Below are positions 25,675 to 34,919 of a DNA stretch of 64,000 nucleotides, piece by piece. Origin of the DNA: Rasiella rasia (GTDB taxonomy: Bacteria > Bacteroidota > Bacteroidia > Flavobacteriales > Flavobacteriaceae); the NCBI RefSeq assembly GCF_011044175.1, contig NZ_CP049057.1:1503501-1567500 (forward strand). Reading direction: 5' to 3'. The position numbers and the translations under genes are program-made. Each line of letters starts with the position of its first letter. The stretch's first letter is position 1. Under the pieces are notes generated by a model. The model did no database searches, was not told where the DNA came from, and saw only the letters and a program-made list of their open reading frames with translations.

Positions 25675-27667
25675 CATTGTAAATCCAAAGCTAAACTATC
25701 ACAATATTGACAACGAGTTCAGTATTGTTCGGTTTACCACGTCCGAAAATTATATTCCATTTGGGGCACAATTTATAGACGCCTTCTCACAAAATATTAA
25801 GGCCAAAAGTGTGGTTTTTGAAAATGGCCGTTCTCTTTACACGCTATTTACGAAAGCGGAATTAGAAAAAATCAATCTTAGAGCCGAAATTGATAAAATT
25901 GAAGGTGCAGAGGTCTTGACCTTTTCGGTATTAAAAAACAGAGAAATCCAGCAGATCCCAATACATCTATTAGTTCAATTACTAATAAATTCTTTGAGCT
26001 CGCCAGAGAACCATCGCCTTCGGTTCAACAATTTAACGGGTAAATTATTTCTTTATAATGAATCGCTTTTTGAGCGTAGAAAGTTTAAAGATGATAGACT
26101 GATAACTAAAATTCCTGCGATTGAATTTAAAGTTCATAGTGATTTGAACTTAGAATTGCGCATTACAACTTTTACAAGCCTTTTATTAAAAACAAAACTT
26201 GATTTTTCCAGAAAGTCTTTGCATAAATACGCTAAATATACCTACTCGCACGCCACCAAATCAATGCGCAGAATTATAGATGGTGAGAACTTTGATGCCA
26301 AAGATGTTTTTATAATCAAGCAAGAGCCCAGAAAGAAGACAGTCATTCCATTCTTGGATTTTAATGAATTGGATTCCTTTCAGGAAAGTAAAATGGGTTT
26401 TATGGCCGAAACCCTTGAAAAAGTTGAAGATAAACTAAATGTGTGTTTACAATTAGCCTTCAAGGAAGCGTCTGTCAAAAATACCTTTAGAACTGCTGAC
26501 CAAAACCAACAGGATATCAATTCCATAATATCACAGACCAAAAAAACCGTACATATCATAAATGCAGTAGGCGAAACGGCAGAAGATTATATTGAAGTTT
26601 TTCAGGATACATTAAAGACAGTTTTACCCACAACTAAAACAACAATCTCTGGTAATCATAAAAAGCAGGCCTTGAATATTCGCTTGGTGCACAACAAGCA
26701 CTACTACGACAAGAACGGAATACAAGATAAGTACGATTCATCACTAATAAATACACAACACCTCACGATAGAAGATTTTAAATATAATAATACGAGTGCT
26801 GTAAAGGCAGTTTTAAAAGAGCTGTTAATTAAGAATGATATAGTGAAAAAGCAAGTCTCTATTATAGATTGGCCTCAATACAATTTTACCAATGATTTTG
26901 TGTTCGGCATCAAAGATTATGAGCAGTTCATATTTCTAAAAATAACACCATCTGGAAAGATGCAGTTTGAAGTTAAAGAACAAACATTATTCAACCAGTC
27001 TGAATTTGATGACTTAATTTCAATTTTTGAAGAAGATTCAACTGTTGAAGGTGTTGTTAAAAATCATTTAGGACACATCAACGTTATTAAAAGGACGGGC
27101 TTGTACACAATTCCAAATTTCAAAGAAATTTATGGTCAACTCAAAGCCGAAAATAAAAACGAAAACTTCAAAATATCTGATGTAAAGCGATGGCTTTCAG
27201 ACACTGATATTGAAGAAAAGCATAAAAAACATTACCAGACAATTTTTAATAATTGGGACGAAGAATTCATTTCAAAATCAAACCTTTTAAAGATAATTGA
27301 CCATCGTTCGGTAAAGAAAAAACTATCAAAACACGTTTTCGAAAAAACAGGTATCGTAGTCAAATCCTATATGCGAGATAAGACAAAATATGATTTAATG
27401 GACAGTAATCTTGATATTCACTCATATTCTGAAAACGGCAAGTTGTTCTATTATGTTGGAACCATAGGTGATGGGATGCGAACAAAAATTGGTCGTGCAT
27501 CGAAAATTCGTGAGATATCAGGATTTTCAGACGCGCCTATTTTTTTTGATGAGATGTTACCCTTAATGAATGTGGATTTTGTGAGATACGGTGATTTAAC
27601 AGTAATTCCATTTCCTTTCAAATATCTAAGAGAATGGGCTCGGATATCTCATAAGGAACAAATCTAA
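25655..27667 (+). CDS. Unknown 670-residue protein coupled to the helicase-nuclease
   Basis: I do not recognise this protein. It starts 20 bases inside the 3' end of the helicase gene, strong evidence that the two act together. The first half is strand-rich (GKLFLYNES, LELRITTFTS). The middle holds an ALNIRLVHNKHYYDKNG segment leading to TQHLTIEDF, and later strands (FVFGIKDYEQFIFLKI) alternate with helices. The C-terminal third has a distinct VGTIGDGMRTKIGRAS stretch. The arrangement of strands and helices raises the possibility of a PIWI- or RNase H-like fold, but I cannot place catalytic residues, so this is only a suggestion. No membrane segment or signal peptide. Confidence 0.65.
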   Translation: MEKVKINIVNPKLNYHNIDNEFSIVRFTTSENYIPFGAQFIDAFSQNIKAKSVVFENGRSLYTLFTKAELEKINLRAEIDKIEGAEVLTFSVLKNREIQQIPIHLLVQLLINSLSSPENHRLRFNNLTGKLFLYNESLFERRKFKDDRLITKIPAIEFKVHSDLNLELRITTFTSLLLKTKLDFSRKSLHKYAKYTYSHATKSMRRIIDGENFDAKDVFIIKQEPRKKTVIPFLDFNELDSFQESKMGFMAETLEKVEDKLNVCLQLAFKEASVKNTFRTADQNQQDINSIISQTKKTVHIINAVGETAEDYIEVFQDTLKTVLPTTKTTISGNHKKQALNIRLVHNKHYYDKNGIQDKYDSSLINTQHLTIEDFKYNNTSAVKAVLKELLIKNDIVKKQVSIIDWPQYNFTNDFVFGIKDYEQFIFLKITPSGKMQFEVKEQTLFNQSEFDDLISIFEEDSTVEGVVKNHLGHINVIKRTGLYTIPNFKEIYGQLKAENKNENFKISDVKRWLSDTDIEEKHKKHYQTIFNNWDEEFISKSNLLKIIDHRSVKKKLSKHVFEKTGIVVKSYMRDKTKYDLMDSNLDIHSYSENGKLFYYVGTIGDGMRTKIGRASKIREISGFSDAPIFFDEMLPLMNVDFVRYGDLTVIPFPFKYLREWARISHKEQI

Positions 27668-27694
27668 CGAAGAGCCCAAAAGAATTAATATAAT

Positions 27695-28405
27695 TTGGAA
27701 AAAAAAGGCACTTGCAGAATATGCGGTAAATTTGGCAAACTAACGTTCGAGCACGTTCCGCCTCAGAGTGCGTTCAACACTTACCCCGTATTTTTTCAGA
27801 AATCAGTACATCTTCACGACAAGAATAGTCCCTTGTATGGAAAGCGTATTCGTAGTAATCAGGGTGCTGGCGACTATTATCTTTGCAAATCTTGCAACAA
27901 CTTAACGGGCAGTTACTACGGCGAAAGCTATAAGAAGTTTGCATATATGGGAATGATGGCCCTGACAAATCGAGTTTGGGCATCAAAGGTTATAACTTTT
28001 GAATACGCCATTCAACCTCTCAACATACTAAAGCAAGTCTTGTCTATGTTTATGTCGATTGATACAAGTGACCAACTTCTAAATTTAGAAGGGCTATCAA
28101 AATTTCTATTGGATAAAGATTCCCAGGCACTTCCAGAAAATATAAGGGTTTTTGTCTATCATACTGCTACAAAGCAAGTAAGAAATGGTTGGGGAATGGC
28201 AAGAACGGAAAAAGGATTTCACATTCTTGGCGAGATTACCTATCCGCCATTTGGTTTAGTTTATGCCTTAAATTCTGAACCGACCCGCAATGATTTTTTT
28301 GAAATTACTGATTTTAAAAATTATGTTTTCAATCAAACTGTTCAGGCGAGTTTGACCATTCCTTTTTTGACACCTAAAACATATATTCCTGGTCTTTACA
28401 CATAA
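27695..28405 (+). CDS. HNH-type zinc-binding endonuclease-like protein
   Basis: This 236-residue protein has an N-terminal HNH-like core: CRICGKFGKLTFEHVPP (a CxxC pair, then Glu-His) and a second CxxC pair in LCKSCNNLTG, with the Asn expected after it. The rest (about 80-236) is an unassigned domain. The start is a TTG at 27695, 27 bases after the previous gene; no ATG allows the first CxxC. It is probably the last gene of the helicase block and would supply a second nuclease activity. Similar HNH proteins also occur alone, so membership in the system is inferred from position. Confidence 0.75.
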   Translation: MEKKGTCRICGKFGKLTFEHVPPQSAFNTYPVFFQKSVHLHDKNSPLYGKRIRSNQGAGDYYLCKSCNNLTGSYYGESYKKFAYMGMMALTNRVWASKVITFEYAIQPLNILKQVLSMFMSIDTSDQLLNLEGLSKFLLDKDSQALPENIRVFVYHTATKQVRNGWGMARTEKGFHILGEITYPPFGLVYALNSEPTRNDFFEITDFKNYVFNQTVQASLTIPFLTPKTYIPGLYT

Positions 28406-28443
28406 TCAAAATTCTTTGCAACACGATTGCATTAAAATTCTGT

Positions 28444-28451
28444 TATCTTTG
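28444..28451 (+). promoter_or_regulatory. -7 promoter element nearly touching the start codon
   Basis: TATCTTTG matches TAnnTTTG and ends 4 bases before the GTG start of the DUF6660-like gene. Transcription would begin at or within a few bases of the start codon, suggesting a leaderless or nearly leaderless message. Confidence 0.5.
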
Positions 28452-28455
28452 TAAT

Positions 28456-28761
28456 GTGAAATTTTTAGCAATCATATTATCCTTTTACTTCTTGGCACTT
28501 AATGCTGTGCCTTGCAGCGACTCGGCGAATAACGAAAGTGATTCCCAAGTTACGGTAATCGACTTTGATGGCGAACACGACCAAGATTGCGAGTTATGCT
28601 CGCCTTTCTGCCAATGTCATTGCTGCCACGTTCACACCATAAATTTTGGGCTTGTTGCTTTTGAACCGTTACAGCCTACAATTCCACACGAATTTTTTGT
28701 CCATTTTGATAATCTCGGCAAAGATATTCCCCTTTCCCTTTTACAGCCCCCACAGGTATAA
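28456..28761 (+). CDS. DUF6660-like small exported cysteine-rich protein
   Basis: This 101-residue protein starts at a GTG and opens directly with a signal peptide (KFLAIILSFYFLALNAVPCSD). The mature part is acidic and contains a dense Cys/His cluster, CELCSPFCQCHCCHVH, that could bind metal ions in the periplasm. Such proteins are commonly found just ahead of CusA/CzcA efflux genes in Bacteroidetes, as here (125 bases upstream). It probably acts as a periplasmic metal-binding partner or sensor, which is inference from composition and position. Confidence 0.75.
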   Translation: MKFLAIILSFYFLALNAVPCSDSANNESDSQVTVIDFDGEHDQDCELCSPFCQCHCCHVHTINFGLVAFEPLQPTIPHEFFVHFDNLGKDIPLSLLQPPQV

Positions 28762-28885
28762 TTCAGTTTTCATAGGATAGCTATATCCTGTTTTGACGTG
28801 TCTAAATTTTGGATATGTCAATATGGTACGTTGCATTTCTGCAATGCGCCCAAAGAGAATTTAAACTGAATTAACACCCTTATCT

Positions 28886-31800
28886 ATGATTAATAAAATC
28901 ATTGATTTTTCAATCAATAACAAATTTATTATTGGTCTGCTCACGCTTGCATTAATTGGTGCCGGCATTTACAGTATGACCCAAGTTCCTATTGATGCCG
29001 TGCCAGATATTACCAATAATCAGGTACAGGTCATTACACAATCGCCCAATTTGGGGACAGAGGATATCGAGCAATTTGTAACCTATCCTGTCGAGGTGGC
29101 TATGAGTAACCTGCCCAATGTCAAGGAAATCCGTTCGGTTTCCCGCTTTGGTCTTTCTGTTGTAACTATTGTCTTCGACGATGATGTAGGAACATATTTA
29201 CCCAGACAACTTGTTGCAGAAAAACTGACAGAGGTACAGGAACAAATCCCGATGGGTTTTGGCGAACCGTCTATGGGGCCCATTTCAACGGGACTGGGCG
29301 AAATCTACCAATATACCCTTGAAGTCGATGAAGAACACCAAGGTGAATACACAGCAACAGAACTACGAACCATTCAGGATTGGATAGTTCGCAGACAAAT
29401 GGCAATGGTTACTGGCGTTGTGGAAGTGAATGCTTTTGGCGGAAATAAAAAACAATACGAAGTAGCGGTTGACCCTGACGAACTTCGTGCCATCGGAATT
29501 ACAATATCTGAAGTGTTTTCAGCTTTGGAAAATAATAATCAGAATACGGGCGGTGCCTATATCGAGCGAAATCATCAAGCTAATTTTATACGTGGTGAAG
29601 GTCTTGCCAGAACCGTTTCGGATATCGAAAATATGGTCGTAAAAACGGTCAACGGTATTCCTATAAAAATCAAAGATGTAGGGAACGTGAGTATAGGAAG
29701 TGCCGTACGTTACGGTGCGCTGACCAAAGATGGCAAGGGCGAAGCTGTGGGTGGAATGATTTTGATGCTGAAAGGCGCAAATTCCAACGAAGTCATCGAA
29801 AACGTGACGCAACGGATGGAACAAATTCAGCAATCCCTTCCGGATGGGGTTAGCATCAAACCTTTCCTCGACCGTAGTGAACTAATTGCGGAAACTACGG
29901 GAACAGTAACCGGAAACCTATTGGAAGGTGGCTTAATCGTAATCTTTGTTTTGGTTTTACTCTTAGGGAATTGGCGCGGTGGTCTTATCGTTGCATCTAC
30001 TATCCCCCTATCGCTACTGTTCGCGTTCATACTGATGAACGCTTTTGACGTGTGGGCGAACCTGATGAGTTTGGGTGCGATTGACTTCGGTATTATCGTA
30101 GATGGTGCGGTCATCATTGTGGAAAGCACCGTTTTCTTGATGTACTCTTATGTAGTCAAAAAGAAGGCCGTGGATTCGGAAACGCGGGATAAAATTGCGG
30201 CGAAGTCATCTAAAAAAATGATGAATGCCGCCTTCTTTGGTCAGCTAATCATTCTTATTGTTTTCCTTCCTATTCTGGCGCTCGAAGGTGTTGAAGGTAA
30301 GATGTTTCAGCCTATGGCTTTAACTTTCATCTTTGCTATGATTGGTGCAATGTTACTTTGCTTGACTTATGTTCCAATGATTTCCGCATTATTCCTTAGA
30401 CCGCCGAAATCTGAAAAGAAATCGTATGGCGATAAATTCGTGCATTGGATTGAAAGAAAATATGAACCGCTATTGACCAAATCGCTCACTAAAGGGAAGA
30501 TGGTTATAGGTATCGCTATTGCTCTTTTTGCAGTTGCCATTTTTGCCTTTACCAGAATGGGCGGCGAATTCATCCCACAGCTGGATGAAGGCGATATTGC
30601 GTTTCACGCTATTCTAAAACCCGGAAGTTCCCTTTCGGAAACTATAGAAACAACTACGAAAATAGAGCGAATAGTTAAAGTGGAATTTCCAGAAGTAGAA
30701 ACTATCATCAGCCGTATTGGTGTGGCCGATGTGCCTACCGACCCTATGCCAATGGACATTGCGGATGTATTTGTCATTTTAAAACCAAGTGATGAATGGA
30801 CATCTGCCGAGAGCAAAGATGAATTGGTCGAAAAAATGAAGGAAGCCATAAGCATAGTTCCCGGTGTCAATTATGAATTTACCCAACCCATAGAAATGCG
30901 TTTTAACGAACTACTTACGGGTGTACGTGAAGATGTTGCCATTAAACTGTTTGGGGAAGATTTGGACATTCTGGCAAGCAAGGCGGAAGAAATGGGCAAA
31001 ATCATTGCGACCGTTCCGGGTGTAGCGGATATGAAAGTAGAGGCAACTGACGGATTACCTCAAATAACCATTGATTACAACCGCAATAAACTGGCACAAT
31101 ATGGGCTTGAAATCAACCAGCTCAATAGTGTGGTACAGGCTGCTTTTGCAGGTGGTAAGGCAGGTGTGATATTCGAGGGTGAAAAGCGATTTGACTTGGT
31201 GGTTAGACTGCAAAAAGAAAACCGAGAAAGCATTAATGATATCCAAAACCTATTTATCAATTTGCCCAATGGCTCACAAATTCCGCTAAGGGAAATTGCG
31301 AATGTGAGCTACGAACCTGGACCGATGCAAATAAGCAGGGACAATACAAACAGACGAACGTATGTAGGTATCAATATCCGTGACCGTGATGTTAAATCGG
31401 TAGTCGAAGAAATTCAGGATAAATTGGAAACCCAATTTGAATTACCCCCTGGATATTACATTCGTTATGGTGGTGCTTTTGAAAACCTTGAACGCGCCAG
31501 CACTAGATTACAGACCGTTGTCCCGATTGCTTTATTGCTAATTTTCATTTTGATTTATTTCGCTTTAAAATCCTTTCCGCAGACCTTGATGATATATTTA
31601 GCCATCCCGATGGCTACCATAGGCGGTGTATTCGCGCTATGGCTCAGGGATATGCCATTTAGCATTTCCGCAGGGGTCGGTTTTATCGTGCTCTTTGGTG
31701 TGGCGGTACTGAATGGATTGGTAATGATAAGCGGATTGAACGAACTGAAGGAAGAAGGTGTTACCGACTTGAGACAGCGAATTATAGAAGGTACTAAACG

Positions 31801-33229
31801 TAGAATTCGTCCTATTATGCTTACTGCCTTAACCGATATCCTTGGTTTCCTGCCTATGGCCATTTCAGCATCCGCAGGGGCTGAAGTGCAACGACCCTTG
31901 GCAACCGTGGTCATTGGTGGATTGCTAACTTCAACGCTCTTAACACTTTTTATCCTTCCTATTTTTTATCAGTGGGTCGAGAAACGTTCGGAACGTAAGA
32001 TGAGATTCAATCCAAAATTTGTTACGGCAACTGCGGTAATCTGCTTGCTGTTCTCCTCCTCTTTCGTTGAGGCACAACAGGTGCAGCAGAATAATCCCCT
32101 GCCGGTAATATCATTGGAAAAAGCGGTAGCAATTTCTAAGGAAAACTATCCGCTCTTGAAAACGAAACAGTTGGAAATACAAAGGCAAACTGCTCTCAAA
32201 GGCACAGCTTACGATTTTGGAAACACCCAAGTGTTTACTGGTGGCGAGGAAATATCGGATGGTCAGGGTATTTATACATTGGTTGGTTTAGGGCAACAGA
32301 ATATCAACTTATTCGGCATCGGTGCGAAAAAGCGTCTGCAAAAGCAACGTATCGCTTTGGCCGAAACAGCTCTTGACCTTTCTGAACTTCAAGTGGAACA
32401 GGAAGTTAAAAAAGCGTGGTCACAAGCTTATCAACAACGGCAGAAATTTGAATTGTACCAAGAACTGGATTCTATCTATTCACAATTTGAAAAAGCCATT
32501 GCGCTCAATTATGAGGTAGAAGCCATTTCACGCTTGGAATATTCATCAGCTACAAATCAGGCATTGCAAATCCGCAACAAATTGCAACAGGCCGAAAGCG
32601 ATTACGCCATTGCCCTTCAAAAACTCAACCTATGGCTGGTCTCGGACGTTTTTTATACGGTTCCAAAATCGCTTGATGAAAGTGAAGTTGCCGTATTGGG
32701 CATACCCACATCAGTAGAAAATCATCCCGAACTGAAGCTTTCGCAAAGACAAATTGATGAGGCTGAGGCAAATTATGATGCGGCCCGTTCGGACTTGCTT
32801 CCTAAGTTAAATCTTCAGGGCGGACTTCAAAGAGTGAACGGCAATAGCGGGTTTTACAGCTATCAAGCTGGTATTTCCATTCCTTTATTTTCTGGAACGG
32901 AACGTAGCCAAGCGAAGGCCGCTAAAATCGATAGCGAAATCGCAAGGACTAATGCTGATTATACACAACGCCAATTGCAATCCGAATTTCAGCAGGCGGT
33001 ACAATCCTATAAAAAATGGGAAGCATCCTGGCAATTTTATAGAGATAAAGCCTTGCCGCTTGCTGAAGAGCAACGCAAAGGTGCGCTGCTTGCCTACAAG
33101 GAAGGCGCGGTGGACTATGCGGCATTCACACAAATCATACGGGATGCCATAAATACCGAAATGGATGCGCTGGACGCACTCGACAATTATCTAAAATCAG
33201 TTTTCGAACTAAAATATTTTAAACAATAA
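28886..33229 (+). CDS. CusA/CzcA heavy-metal RND pump fused to a TolC-like outer-membrane factor
   Basis: This 1447-residue protein combines two components. Residues 1 to about 1035 form a full RND transporter: a first membrane helix, PDITNNQVQV, two large periplasmic loops, and the central transmembrane set with the proton-relay acidic residues in GAIDFGIIVDGAV. From about 1036 a second signal-like segment (FVTATAVICLLFSSSFVEA) leads into a 400-residue TolC-family outer-membrane factor with coiled coils. It should export Cu/Ag or Zn/Co/Cd across both membranes with the adaptor encoded 1 base overlapping downstream. How the second half reaches the outer membrane (cleavage or linker) is not clear. 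Such fusions are known in Bacteroidetes. Confidence 0.93.
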   Translation: MINKIIDFSINNKFIIGLLTLALIGAGIYSMTQVPIDAVPDITNNQVQVITQSPNLGTEDIEQFVTYPVEVAMSNLPNVKEIRSVSRFGLSVVTIVFDDDVGTYLPRQLVAEKLTEVQEQIPMGFGEPSMGPISTGLGEIYQYTLEVDEEHQGEYTATELRTIQDWIVRRQMAMVTGVVEVNAFGGNKKQYEVAVDPDELRAIGITISEVFSALENNNQNTGGAYIERNHQANFIRGEGLARTVSDIENMVVKTVNGIPIKIKDVGNVSIGSAVRYGALTKDGKGEAVGGMILMLKGANSNEVIENVTQRMEQIQQSLPDGVSIKPFLDRSELIAETTGTVTGNLLEGGLIVIFVLVLLLGNWRGGLIVASTIPLSLLFAFILMNAFDVWANLMSLGAIDFGIIVDGAVIIVESTVFLMYSYVVKKKAVDSETRDKIAAKSSKKMMNAAFFGQLIILIVFLPILALEGVEGKMFQPMALTFIFAMIGAMLLCLTYVPMISALFLRPPKSEKKSYGDKFVHWIERKYEPLLTKSLTKGKMVIGIAIALFAVAIFAFTRMGGEFIPQLDEGDIAFHAILKPGSSLSETIETTTKIERIVKVEFPEVETIISRIGVADVPTDPMPMDIADVFVILKPSDEWTSAESKDELVEKMKEAISIVPGVNYEFTQPIEMRFNELLTGVREDVAIKLFGEDLDILASKAEEMGKIIATVPGVADMKVEATDGLPQITIDYNRNKLAQYGLEINQLNSVVQAAFAGGKAGVIFEGEKRFDLVVRLQKENRESINDIQNLFINLPNGSQIPLREIANVSYEPGPMQISRDNTNRRTYVGINIRDRDVKSVVEEIQDKLETQFELPPGYYIRYGGAFENLERASTRLQTVVPIALLLIFILIYFALKSFPQTLMIYLAIPMATIGGVFALWLRDMPFSISAGVGFIVLFGVAVLNGLVMISGLNELKEEGVTDLRQRIIEGTKRRIRPIMLTALTDILGFLPMAISASAGAEVQRPLATVVIGGLLTSTLLTLFILPIFYQWVEKRSERKMRFNPKFVTATAVICLLFSSSFVEAQQVQQNNPLPVISLEKAVAISKENYPLLKTKQLEIQRQTALKGTAYDFGNTQVFTGGEEISDGQGIYTLVGLGQQNINLFGIGAKKRLQKQRIALAETALDLSELQVEQEVKKAWSQAYQQRQKFELYQELDSIYSQFEKAIALNYEVEAISRLEYSSATNQALQIRNKLQQAESDYAIALQKLNLWLVSDVFYTVPKSLDESEVAVLGIPTSVENHPELKLSQRQIDEAEANYDAARSDLLPKLNLQGGLQRVNGNSGFYSYQAGISIPLFSGTERSQAKAAKIDSEIARTNADYTQRQLQSEFQQAVQSYKKWEASWQFYRDKALPLAEEQRKGALLAYKEGAVDYAAFTQIIRDAINTEMDALDALDNYLKSVFELKYFKQ

Positions 33230-34428
33230 TGAAAAATCTATCAAAATGTACAATCATAGGATTATTGACGATGCTCTTAGCGTTGACCTCTTGTGGTGAT
33301 TCTAAATCAGAGTCAGCTGAAAACAATGAAGGAAATCCTGTAACGGAAGAAGCCCACACAGAAGGCGAAGCTGAAGAAGTGATGCTCACTGCCAAACAAT
33401 TCGACGCCCTGCAAATGCAAATCGATACCCTACAAATTAGAAATATGAGCGGGTATGTGGAAGCGAACGGTCAACTGGAAGTCCCACCACAGAATGAAGC
33501 ATCCATTACAACAGTGGTTGGTGCAAACGTGGTTTCCATTGAAGTTATCGAAGGCGAAAAGGTCAATAAAGGGCAAACAGTCGCTTACCTCTCGCATCCC
33601 AACATCATTCAGAAACAGACCGATTACCTCAATGCATACAGTAACAGTCAATTTCTTAAGAAGAAATTTGAACGACAAAAAACCCTCTACGATGCAGGGG
33701 TAGGAAGTGGTGCTAATTTTCAAAAGGCAGAAGCCGAATACCAAGCATCCCGAAGTATGGCAAAAGGTCTTGAAGCCCAACTGCAACAACTAAACGTTAG
33801 TGCATCAGGCGTAAGGAACGGAACGATTTACCAGCGTGTCGCGCTGCGAAGTCCCATCGAAGGATTTGTACAAAAGGTAGAAGTCAAAACAGGGCAGTAT
33901 GTAGAACCCCAGACCGACCTAATGGAAATCGTAGACACCCACCACGTTCACGCAGATTTGATGGTCTTTGAAAAAGATGTCTATAAAGTCAAGGAAGGTC
34001 AGAAAGTGACTTTCAATGTTCAATCTATTCCTGGGAAGGAACTGACCGCTGAAATCTATTCCGTAGGCAAGACTTTTGAGCAGAACCCGAAAGCAATACA
34101 CGTTCACGCAGAAATTGAGAACAAAGAAGGCAACCTGATACCCGGAATGTACATTCAGGGACGCATACAAACGGACAATAATAAGACGTTGGCGATACCC
34201 GAAAGTGCTATAGCCTCTGATGGCAACCGATTTTTTGTGTTTGTGGTTGAAAAGGAAGGCGATGACTGGTCTTTTACACCTAATGAAATCACTAGAGGGG
34301 CTCAAGATGGGGATTGGTTTCCCATTGATTTTCTAACAGAACAAAAATCGAATGCAAAATACGCTTTTAATAATGCTTACTATTTAATGGCTGAAATGAA
34401 AAAAGGCGAAGCGGAACATAGTCACTAA
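33229..34428 (+). CDS. RND periplasmic adaptor (CusB/CzcB-like), lipoprotein
   Basis: This 399-residue membrane-fusion protein has a lipoprotein signal peptide (LLTMLLALTSCGDS, lipid-modified Cys near 22). Residues 65-330 carry the barrel-sandwich (lipoyl) halves around a helical hairpin, for example NEASITTVVGANVVSIEV and RSPIEGFVQKVEVKTGQYV. The start overlaps the pump's stop codon by one base, so the two are translationally coupled. Its function is to link the RND pump to the outer-membrane factor and pass metal ions. The C-terminus ends in EHSH, which may add a weak metal site. Confidence 0.92.
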   Translation: MKNLSKCTIIGLLTMLLALTSCGDSKSESAENNEGNPVTEEAHTEGEAEEVMLTAKQFDALQMQIDTLQIRNMSGYVEANGQLEVPPQNEASITTVVGANVVSIEVIEGEKVNKGQTVAYLSHPNIIQKQTDYLNAYSNSQFLKKKFERQKTLYDAGVGSGANFQKAEAEYQASRSMAKGLEAQLQQLNVSASGVRNGTIYQRVALRSPIEGFVQKVEVKTGQYVEPQTDLMEIVDTHHVHADLMVFEKDVYKVKEGQKVTFNVQSIPGKELTAEIYSVGKTFEQNPKAIHVHAEIENKEGNLIPGMYIQGRIQTDNNKTLAIPESAIASDGNRFFVFVVEKEGDDWSFTPNEITRGAQDGDWFPIDFLTEQKSNAKYAFNNAYYLMAEMKKGEAEHSH

Positions 34429-34445
34429 TACCTATTTACTAAATA

Positions 34446-34862
34446 ATGAAAGAAATAGAAAAAACATTGGAAAACAAAAGTGTGCGTCCTACGGCAATGC
34501 GCATTTTGATTTATAAGTATATGGCCGAGAAAGAAATTGCAGTTGCATTAACGGACATTGAGAACGCTTTCGCGAAAGCGGACAGAACTACACTCTATCG
34601 AACCTTAAAAACTTTTGAAGAAAAAGGAATCGTGCACCAAATAGACGATGGCACTAATATTTCAAAATATGCGCTTTGTGAACCTGGGTGCAATTGTGAG
34701 ATTGAACAGGATTTACACCTGCATTTTCATTGCAACAACTGCGATGAAACCGTATGTCTCACAGAACATAAGATTCCGCAGGTTAATCTACCCGATGGGT
34801 ATGTGGCTGAGGATGCAAACTTGGTCATAAAAGGAATTTGCGAAAAGTGTAGTGGGCAATAA
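34446..34862 (+). CDS. Fur-family transcriptional regulator
   Basis: This 138-residue repressor has the winged-helix domain at 1-80 (RTTLYRTLKTFEEKGIVHQI) and the metal-binding dimerisation domain after it (HLHFHCNNCDETVCL and CEKC). The structural Zn is held by the two CxxC pairs; an extra CEPGCNCE cluster precedes the second. The mix resembles Zur or PerR-like members found with metal-efflux genes. It sits 17 bases after the adaptor and probably controls this metal block. An AFAKA stretch at residues 41-45 is encoded by a 16-bp palindrome that also occurs in traN. Confidence 0.9.
   Translation: MKEIEKTLENKSVRPTAMRILIYKYMAEKEIAVALTDIENAFAKADRTTLYRTLKTFEEKGIVHQIDDGTNISKYALCEPGCNCEIEQDLHLHFHCNNCDETVCLTEHKIPQVNLPDGYVAEDANLVIKGICEKCSGQ
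34565..34580. repeat. 16-bp palindrome CGCTTTCGCGAAAGCG inside the Fur-like gene
   Basis: A perfect palindrome, identical to the one at 52747-52762 and read in the same frame (Ala-Phe-Ala-Lys-Ala). A related core is at 62929-62938. Confidence 0.85.
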
Positions 34863-34919
34863 ATGCACTTCCGTTGCACGGTTTAAACCTGTACTTTGAA
34901 CGCTGAAAAATAACAAGTT

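Noticed and set aside
25655-27667. Argonaute protein
   Set aside because: No PIWI catalytic tetrad could be placed and the N-terminal and C-terminal parts do not match known Argonaute domains; only a weak structural hint remains.
28831-28844. Inverted repeat TTGCA-TTTC-TGCAA as a metal-regulator operator before czcA
   Set aside because: The match is short, occurs once, and does not resemble a known Fur/Zur box; not called as a feature.
29519-31914. Several open frames antisense to the RND pump gene
   Set aside because: They are shadows of a clearly coding gene with strong family motifs on the plus strand.
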